A stretch of DNA of 13,616 nt from Dinochytrium kinnereticum (taxonomy: Eukaryota; Chytridiomycota; Chytridiomycetes; Chytridiales; Chytridiaceae): contig JADGJT010000517.1 of the NCBI GenBank assembly GCA_027604005.1, positions 1-13,616 of the forward strand. Reading direction: 5' to 3'. Shown here piece by piece: positions 8,701-13,616 of this stretch. The position numbers and the translations under genes are program-made. The first letter of the stretch is position 1. Every line of letters begins with the position of its first letter. The notes beneath the pieces are model-generated. The model worked only from the letters and a program-made list of their open reading frames with translations, had not been told where the DNA came from and did no database searches.

Positions 8701-10208
8701 AATTTGGCTTTACTTTACTCAGTCCTTTTGCTATCTTCCTTGATCTTGCAGTTATCCTGATCATTTCTTTTTTTTCCTCTACATATCCTTATTTCTTCTT
8801 TTCCAGACATGGACCTATGCATCTGCCTGCGGAATCTGGAGAGTCAGAAGATCAGCCCTGCCCAATGTGTTGAGAAGATTGGACACGCGCTTAAGCATGG
8901 TAAGATAGGGCCGTAATGATTTGACATTGTTTTCAAAGATTGCTGGGTTGAAGACGTCTAATGTTGCTATAATTTTTTTTAATTGCCTTGTGTGTAGCTG
9001 GAATGAAAGACGTTAAGATGCTCACCCGCGCGCGAGTCCCGATCGTTAAGATGCGGGACCCTGTCACGTAAGACCTCCTTCCTCCCTTCCTTTCGTTTGA
9101 CCGCATCTCACTCACATTCCTTTTCTATCCAATGTAGCGGGATTCGCTGCGATATCGGCTTTCAAAACAATCTAGCCATATTCAACACACGGCTTCTCAA
9201 AACCTACGCCAAAATAGACCAAAGGTTTCGGGAACTGGTGTTTATCGTCAAATACTGGTCAAAGCGACGTAACATAAACGAACCTTATTTTGGAACTCTG
9301 TCAAGGTATGACCCTACTATTGTCTTTTCCGGTACACAATTTTTCCGTTTTATCTTTTATCCATGCTAAAGGCCTCATCAAAAAACTTCCTTAGCTACTG
9401 TTACGTTCTCATGATTATTCATCTCCTCCAAATTCGCGGTGTCCTACCCTGCCTCCAGCGTATCTGCCCCGACGGTACCCTCGCTATTCCTGCCCCTGTA
9501 CATCCGACCTTAACGCCCTCACCGCCAGGAACCCCTAACGTTCCCCCTATCATAGAAGTAGACGGCCACGACGTCTACTTCTACGATAACCTTACGGAAC
9601 TCCCTAAACATTGGCAAAGCAAGAATACGGAATCGCTTGGAGAACTTGTTGTCGCATTTTTCAAGTATTATAGCGCCGAGTTTCCTTATGTGCATGGGGT
9701 TGCCAGCGTTCGAGCTGGGAGGGTTATCTCGAAGGAGGAGAAGGGGTGGACAAAGGAGAGACAGCAGGAGTTGAATCGGAGTGGGGGAGTTAAGGACCGG
9801 TTTTGGCTTTGTGGTGAGTTGATTTTTTTTGTTCTCTCTTTACGTGCCTAAGGATTGGGGTTAGAACTTTTCTGTTTTTCCCTCTAACCTTTTTCGCTTT
9901 TTGCAGTCGAAGACCCTTTTGAAATCTCCCACAATATTGGCCGCCCCGTCGACAAAGAAACCCTCTATGAAGTGCGTGGAGAGTTTATTCGAGCCTCAAA
10001 ATTTCTTTGCGCGGGTTCGTCAGGCGAATTCGTTTTGTCCAAGATCTGTGAAAAAGTGGCTGTACAGCCAAAGAAGTCGGGGAACAATGGTGGGCATAGT
10101 AGTGGTGTAGGGACCGGAAATGTACCTACGAACCATCTAAATGGTGGCGTCGGGAATGGGAACTTGTTTGTCGGAATAGAGGCCGTTATGATGGGGAGAA
10201 AGTTTTAA
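5797..10208 (+). CDS. Cid1-type terminal uridylyltransferase / non-canonical poly(A) polymerase with long N-terminal extension
   Basis: Modelled exons: 5797-6513, 6644-8515, 8581-8584 (uncertain), 8641-8697, 8807-8899, 8998-9067, 9138-9305, 9395-9813 and 9907-10208, about 1,233 aa. The C-terminal 370 residues follow S. pombe Cid1 closely. FGSTANGF (871-878) and SDMD (883-886) form the polymerase-beta-type catalytic site. CDIGF (942-946) holds the third Asp. Next come INEPYFGTLSSYCYVLM, EEKGWT, and EDPFEISHNIGR (1135-1146). His1142 in the last motif corresponds to the Cid1 His that favours UTP, so U addition to RNA 3' ends is the likely reaction, probably cytoplasmic and linked to mRNA decay. 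Residues 1-820 are rich in Ser, Pro and Gly and probably disordered, with RRASF near 448 as a possible PKA-type site; Cid1 itself is only about 400 aa. The start is the first ATG after an in-frame TGA (5743). The catalytic core is secure; the N-terminus, the intron at 6514-6643 and the exon junction before ATLHNFGS are less so. Confidence 0.85.
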
Positions 10209-10830
10209 GGGAGGTCGATTTTTTAGGGTTCTGTACAGTTTATCGCTTGCTTGTTTGTTTAGACTACCATATTGCCATTGTTCTACGATGTCTTTTGTTT
10301 TTTTAGGAATGCCTACCCTGATTTTGGGTCTCTCTCTCTTTATATCGTCTTTTTTTTCCTTTCGTAGTGAGCTCCGAGAATTATCTTTTGCTTTTTCCTT
10401 TTTTGTTTTCTTTTGTAGAATGTCGCTCTTTTCCTTATTAATCTTTTTTGAATTCGTTTGAGGTTCTGTTCCATATTTTCGTATATTCCTTTTTCGTCTT
10501 TATCTCGATGATTCAAGGGTATGTTTTGTGATGCTGGGTGATAGATTGCTGTGGTTCCTTATGGCCGTTTACACTATCCCGATGATGGCTGTGCTTGCGC
10601 TGATTTTGCAGAAATCTTAGTTAGCTGTGGGGCGATCACTTCGCGCTGGCTTGTTGCTTTATTAATCCCCTCTGCTCTCCCTCTTCTTTGCCACCCTGTT
10701 TTTGTTATAATGCCTTTTCCCCCTGTGTTGCGGTTGTGCTCGATGTTGGATGATATGGATAACTTTTTTCCTTCTCTACTCTTTTTTTGCGTCTTGATGA
10801 AGGTGTGAGAGGTTTTCTGTGCATGAATTG
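10209..10830. other. T-rich 3' flank of the TUTase gene
   Basis: A T- and CT-rich stretch with many runs of 5-9 T. Open frames at 10255-10461 and 10551-10808 are hydrophobic Phe/Leu-rich readings of these T runs and not credible genes. It probably contains the 3' UTRs of the convergent TUTase and bZIP genes. No canonical plus-strand AATAAA was seen here. Confidence 0.45.
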
Positions 10831-10836
10831 TTTATT
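10831..10836 (-). terminator. AATAAA poly(A) signal for the bZIP gene
   Basis: TTTATT on the plus strand reads AATAAA on the minus strand, 188 bp after the bZIP stop codon. Distance and strand fit the 3' end of that transcript. Confidence 0.4.
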
Positions 10837-11023
10837 GATATTTTGAATTGAAGTGAAATGCTTAATGTAGACTTGCTTGTTTTCTGCTTGTTTTACTTCT
10901 TTTTTTTTTTGATTCCTCGTGACTTGATTATTCTGCTTGTTCTGCATGTTGGGAAAAGGGGTGTCGGATATGCTCGGAATGTAGAGTCGTTAAGAATTAA
11001 GTAAGTCGGTGATTCTCAATGGC

Positions 11024-11953
11024 TCAGTGTTTTAAGTCAAAGAACTACCAATAAAGCGGGATTTTTTTTTTTTTTTGGACAAAAGAAAATAGGAACCGTT
11101 TGAGAAAATATTAAAATAAAAAAAAAGGAATCTCCTTACCTCGGCAGAATGAATGAGACGCTGAATAGGCACGCAGGAGCAGTTTCGATGCATCAAAAGC
11201 TGATTTTTGAGAAGAATAACCTCCTCCTTGAGCATGTTGACGATATCATGAAGCTCAATGTTCTTCTTTGAGAGTATCATAGCCTTTTCCTCAAGCTCCT
11301 GCGCGATACGCTTTTTTTTTTGCCGGCATTTCATGGCTAGAAGGGTTGCGGAGCGGGAGAATGAGAGCAGTGGCGTTAAGTCATTGCCACGATTATTGTC
11401 ACCAAAAAAAAAAAAAAAAAAGGAGGAAGGACAATAACAGTAATTAGTCATAACAAGGTATTGGGAAAAGACTGAAGCAGCGTAGCGTCGCATAATAAGT
11501 GCGGTGGAATGAGACAAATCAATGAATAGAAAGAAACAAACCTGCCGCTCTGTTCCGTTGAAGTACCTTGAGCCTCTTCCCGTCATCACTGGTGCAGGAG
11601 GCGGCTCTGTCACCTCTGTCCATTTCCTCCGAAGGGGGAGGAGAACAGCTTGGGGTCAAATTGCTGGACCCCCTTCCGTCGGAATGATAAGGATGGGATG
11701 AAGGTTCACGACCTCCACTAGTAGTGGAGGAACTGGTGGGCCGTGTGGAGTTCGAAGCGGAAGAGGGTGAGGTTTGGGGATGGTAGGCGAGTTGATGGAC
11801 AAAGCTGCGGAAGGAGATGTCATCCCAGCCGTCAGCTCTTTCGAGGTATTTGGAAGGTGAGGGTTGCATGTCCTGGGGGTGATGCTGATGGGGGAGAGAG
11901 GAGTGAGAGGAGAGCACTGATGTCGCCTGAGCGGTGACGGCAGCAGCGGCCAT
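11024..11953 (-). CDS. ATF2/Atf1-type bZIP transcription factor
   Basis: Three minus-strand exons: 11953-11542, 11336-11140 and 11044-11024, with GT/AG introns of 205 bp (11337-11541) and 95 bp (11045-11139), giving 209 aa. Residues 1-125 are low complexity, rich in Ser, Pro and His. The basic region (about 126-148) reads KRLKVLQRNRAAAMKCRQKKKR, containing the N-x-x-A-A-x-x-C-R DNA-contact pattern. Five Leu spaced exactly seven apart follow in the zipper, which ends LLMHRNCSC, as in ATF2 (LLAHKDC). Family members are nuclear dimers that bind CRE-like TGACGTCA sites and in fungi typically act below stress MAP kinases. No stress-kinase docking segment could be identified, and the protein is short for Atf1, closer to Pcr1-like partners in size. 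Intron 1 interrupts the codons inside the RNRAA-AMKCR motif, so splicing is needed for DNA binding. The third exon adds only FFDLKH and a TGA. The ATG at 11953 is the first in frame; an upstream exon cannot be excluded. Confidence 0.88.
11404..11421. repeat. A18 homopolymer inside bZIP intron 1
   Basis: Eighteen consecutive A on the plus strand (T18 in the sense of the bZIP gene), about 70 bp before the intron 3' end. A second long run, T15 at 11062-11076, lies in intron 2. Both are error-prone regions for sequencing. Confidence 0.8.
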
Positions 11954-12155
11954 GAAGCGCTCGAGGCAAGGAGGGATGCGGGGATGGGATGACGGGATCG
12001 GCGGAGACGACGGGATAAGGAGGTGTGCAGTGAGTTCTTCAAGGCAGGCAGGTGTGAGAATGTTTGTCTTTTAACGGGCATTATCCAGCCAATCAAATGT
12101 GGGCTGCACCTCCACAAGCAGAGCGAATTGTCAGAGGGCCACCGCATGCAAAGCC

Positions 12156-12168
12156 ATTGGTGACGTCA
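12156..12168 (-). promoter_or_regulatory. CRE (TGACGTCA) fused to a CCAAT box, upstream of the bZIP gene
   Basis: Read on the minus strand the site is TGACGTCACCAAT: a perfect palindromic CRE (12161-12168) followed directly by a CCAAT box (12156-12160). It lies about 205 bp upstream of the bZIP start codon at 11953. CRE is the classic target of ATF/CREB bZIP dimers, the family of the encoded protein, so auto-regulation is plausible. A further CCAAT in plus orientation is at 12089-12093. Confidence 0.6.
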
Positions 12169-12397
12169 GAGTTGCTGCACTCTGAACAAGTTGCCGCATG
12201 GCAGATCTGCGGCAAATTTATGAAACATGCCCTCGGCTGATATTCCCTGCTTCAGGATATTCCTGCGAAGAATTCACCCACCCCCCAACAGCAGAGGTCG
12301 CGCTTGCGGACGGATGGGCGATGCTGCTGGGATGTCATGAAACTAGATGTTATTGAATATTCAGGGCTGGCGTGCTCTGACGAGTCCTCTTCCCTTT

Positions 12398-12640
12398 TCA
12401 CTCAAGTTCAGGCTTTGAATCCCGTTGGCGAGTCTTCATCTTCTGTTGGCCTTTGATGGCAAAAAGTGAGCGGAGAACATTGAGGGATCCAGTAGGTGAC
12501 CAGGTTTCGCTGAAGTCAACACCAGGGATCCGGCGGCAACTGTAAGTTATGGCTCTTGCCTTGAACGTCTCAACTCTAGTATTATCATTGACTTTAACAA
12601 TAAATGTCGCGAATGTGCGGCATGAAGGCTTTGATGCCAA
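12398..12640 (-). pseudogene. Ty1/copia reverse transcriptase fragment
   Basis: An 80-residue open frame contains the hallmark N-terminal RT wording of copia elements: VKVNDNTRVETFKARA, then IPGVDFSETWSPTGSLNVLRSLFAI and a GQQKMK..Q.D..K segment. These match the copia pattern of KAR.va.G..Q.pG.Df.eT.sPv, then LR.l.ai and a DVK motif. It stops at a TGA immediately after the D.K position, before the catalytic YxDD box. The first 13 residues come from the primer-binding-like sequence and are not RT. Clearly a broken remnant and not a working gene. Confidence 0.7.
12627..12639 (-). other. Primer-binding-site-like sequence
   Basis: On the minus strand TGGCATCAAAGC differs at two positions from TGGTATCAGAGC, the usual initiator-tRNA-Met primer site of many copia elements. 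It lies between the LTR-like segment and the RT fragment, where such a site belongs. Confidence 0.4.
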
Positions 12641-12746
12641 AGATAGAAGAGAATATATTTGGTGTACTAAATATAGATGAAGTACATGTATAAGGCAGAG
12701 TGCAGAAGAGGTGACTCTGTGCTGGCTGAGATCCTAAGAGAGAGTA

Positions 12747-12833
12747 GACAAGAGTGTCCACACACTGAGTCTGTAGCAGATCAGTGAGGGGGAGGACAAG
12801 AGTGTCTACATACTGAGTCTGTCGCAGATCAGT
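12747..12833. repeat. Two tandem 39-bp units, period 48 bp
   Basis: 12747-12785 and 12795-12833 both read GACAAGAGTGTC...ACTGAGTCTGT...GCAGATCAGT and differ at three positions. They lie inside the LTR-like segment, where short tandem repeats often occur in the transcribed part. Confidence 0.85.
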
Positions 12834-12881
12834 AACCTCATGGCTAGGCCAAAGGGCTAGACATAAGGTGGAGGCAAGATC

Positions 12882-13040
12882 TCAAAGATCCTTGCAGGCT
12901 GAAGGAGGTCTGAGGTGTGGGAGACACCAAGACGACTTACCTTGTCTGGAGGTGATGAGAGGCTTGGCCTTGCAGGTGTAGAACGACGTGCCCTTGACCA
13001 GCATGGAGGCTGGAACGTCGGCGGACGGCTTGGGAGCCAT
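12882..13040 (-). CDS. Small ORF with a splice donor inside the LTR-like segment
   Basis: A 52-codon minus-strand frame starts MAPKPSADVPASMLVKGT and carries a consensus splice donor GTAAGT near 12946-12941, after about 33 residues (ending ITSRQ). ATG, codon texture and donor together look more gene-like than random sequence. It could be a first coding exon driven by the TATA-like box at about 13090, or the start of an element-encoded protein. No homologue is recognised; the intact frame without splicing ends at a TGA at 12884-12882. Confidence 0.3.
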   Translation of the reverse strand: MAPKPSADVPASMLVKGTSFYTCKAKPLITSRQGKSSWCLPHLRPPSACKDL

Positions 13041-13134
13041 CCTCAGGGTAGATCTGCATAACTAGATGACTAGTTGGTAATAAGATCCTATTTATTATAG
13101 TTGTTGGGTCGGCAATAGGCCTTAAATCCCAACA

Positions 13135-13416
13135 TGGTAGCACTTCAAGGTTGTTTTATCAACCTGTTGATCTATGTTATGATGACGGCTCGAGTTGAAG
13201 AAGCTCGGGGGTCATGGGGAACAAGCCTAAAACGGCTGCTGAGTTTGAAGGATGTTGTCGATTTGAAAGCCGCTTTGCAAGCAACGGCTGACTCGGCCAA
13301 GGTTACTCTCAAGACGGAAGTCAATTTGGCTTCTTGTGTTCATATTGTTGAAAATTCAATAAAGAATCTCCGCCAGCGGGGCTGGGAAGCGTCTGCTTAC
13401 TTTGACTTGTACTCAG
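13135..13416 (+). CDS. Unrecognised protein, internal or first exon (partial)
   Basis: The frame is open from the edge of the LTR-like segment to a consensus donor GTAAGT at 13417-13422, giving about 94 residues. Its sequence looks genuinely protein-like, with amphipathic helices: LKRLLSLKDVVDLKAAL, then CVHIVENSIKNLRQRGW and EASAYFDLYS. The only upstream Met overlaps the last base of the element (13134-13136), so the true exon may have started further left and been cut by the insertion. Reading through the donor ends at TGA 13431-13433. Downstream exons were not identified in the remaining 180 bp. No family is recognised. Confidence 0.4.
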
Positions 13417-13552
13417 GTAAGTTCTGGAGGTGAGAGCTTAGAGATTTATTTTGCTTAGGAGTGGGGTTATTTTCGATCTTAGAGTAAGTCCGTGTGGGAA
13501 CATCCCCACCACAGATCCTTTATCCTGCCTTCCCTATCTGTCCCATGACGAC

Positions 13553-13579
13553 CTGTGGCGCTCCACCCTAGCGCCACAG
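13553..13579. repeat. 10-bp perfect hairpin
   Basis: CTGTGGCGCT (13553-13562) and AGCGCCACAG (13570-13579) are exact reverse complements around a 7-nt loop. The stem is GC-rich. It lies in the putative intron of the last partial gene; role unknown. Confidence 0.6.
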
Positions 13580-13616
13580 TAGCGGCTACCTCATCAACCG
13601 CTAATGTAAACAAAGA

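Larger units (their letters stand above)
12398..13134 (-). mobile_element. Truncated Ty1/copia-type LTR retroelement
   Basis: Read on the minus strand the order is: an LTR-like segment starting TGTTGGGATTT (13134 downward) with a TATAATAAAT box near 13090, a primer-binding-like sequence TGGCATCAAAGC (12639-12628), then the N-terminal part of a copia reverse transcriptase. Gag, protease and integrase are absent between the primer site and the RT, so the internal region is deleted. The RT ends before the YxDD catalytic box and no second LTR was found. The LTR 3' edge does not end in the expected CA, so boundaries are approximate. The element is non-autonomous and decayed. Confidence 0.6.
12640..13134 (-). 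repeat. LTR-like segment (about 495 bp)
   Basis: Begins TG on the minus strand at 13134 and carries a TATAATAAAT promoter-like box near 13090. Near its start, TGTTGGG and CCCAACA (plus-strand 13102-13108 and 13128-13134) form a short inverted repeat. No second copy exists in the window to confirm it as an LTR. Confidence 0.45.

Noticed and set aside
10255..10808. Hydrophobic small proteins in the TUTase 3' flank
   Set aside because: They are translations of T-runs; composition explains the Phe/Leu pattern and no start or splice context supports them.
11656..12147. 163-aa minus-strand frame over the bZIP first exon
   Set aside because: It is out of frame with the bZIP coding exon and reads as Pro/Ser/Leu low complexity without a domain.

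Overview
The window looks like nuclear DNA of a fungus. Two complete, intron-containing genes and one probable third can be recognised. Introns are short (about 56-205 bp) with GT/AG ends, several coding exons follow pyrimidine-rich leaders, and one protein closely follows the Schizosaccharomyces Cid1 family. There is also a decayed Ty1/copia-type LTR retroelement. The mix of introns, T-rich intergenic DNA and intermediate base composition would suit an early-diverging (Mucoromycota/Mortierellomycota-like) fungus, but the phylum is a guess.

Layout. 1-250: possible 3' end of a plus-strand gene, then a palindromic two-way poly(A) signal and further inverted repeats. 250-2270: no recognised gene; it holds a diverged direct repeat (about 554-682 and 825-957) and a 10-bp inverted repeat. 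2338-3357 (+): translationally controlled tumour protein (TCTP), five exons, 168 aa, with the stop codon alone at the start of the last exon. 3603-5480: no recognised gene, some decayed open frames. 5797-10208 (+): a Cid1-type terminal nucleotidyltransferase (probable terminal uridylyltransferase) with a roughly 820-residue Ser-rich, probably disordered N-terminal extension; one splice junction just before its catalytic GS motif cannot be settled. 10209-11023: T-rich convergent intergenic DNA. 11024-11953 (-): an ATF2/Atf1-type bZIP transcription factor, three exons, 209 aa, with a perfect CRE (TGACGTCA) joined to a CCAAT box about 200 bp upstream. 12398-13134 (-): a truncated Ty1/copia element (LTR-like segment, primer-binding-like site, N-terminal piece of reverse transcriptase) pointing toward the bZIP gene. 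13135-13416 (+): an unrecognised coding exon directly abutting the element edge.

The genes do not form a pathway. TCTP and the TUTase are housekeeping or RNA-metabolism genes in tandem, and the bZIP gene converges on the TUTase. The most informative points are the CRE in the promoter of a CRE-binding factor, the unresolved (possibly 4-nt microexon) junction in the TUTase, the intron placed exactly before the TCTP stop codon, and the LTR fragment upstream of the bZIP gene. I found no convincing sign of an undescribed multi-gene system.
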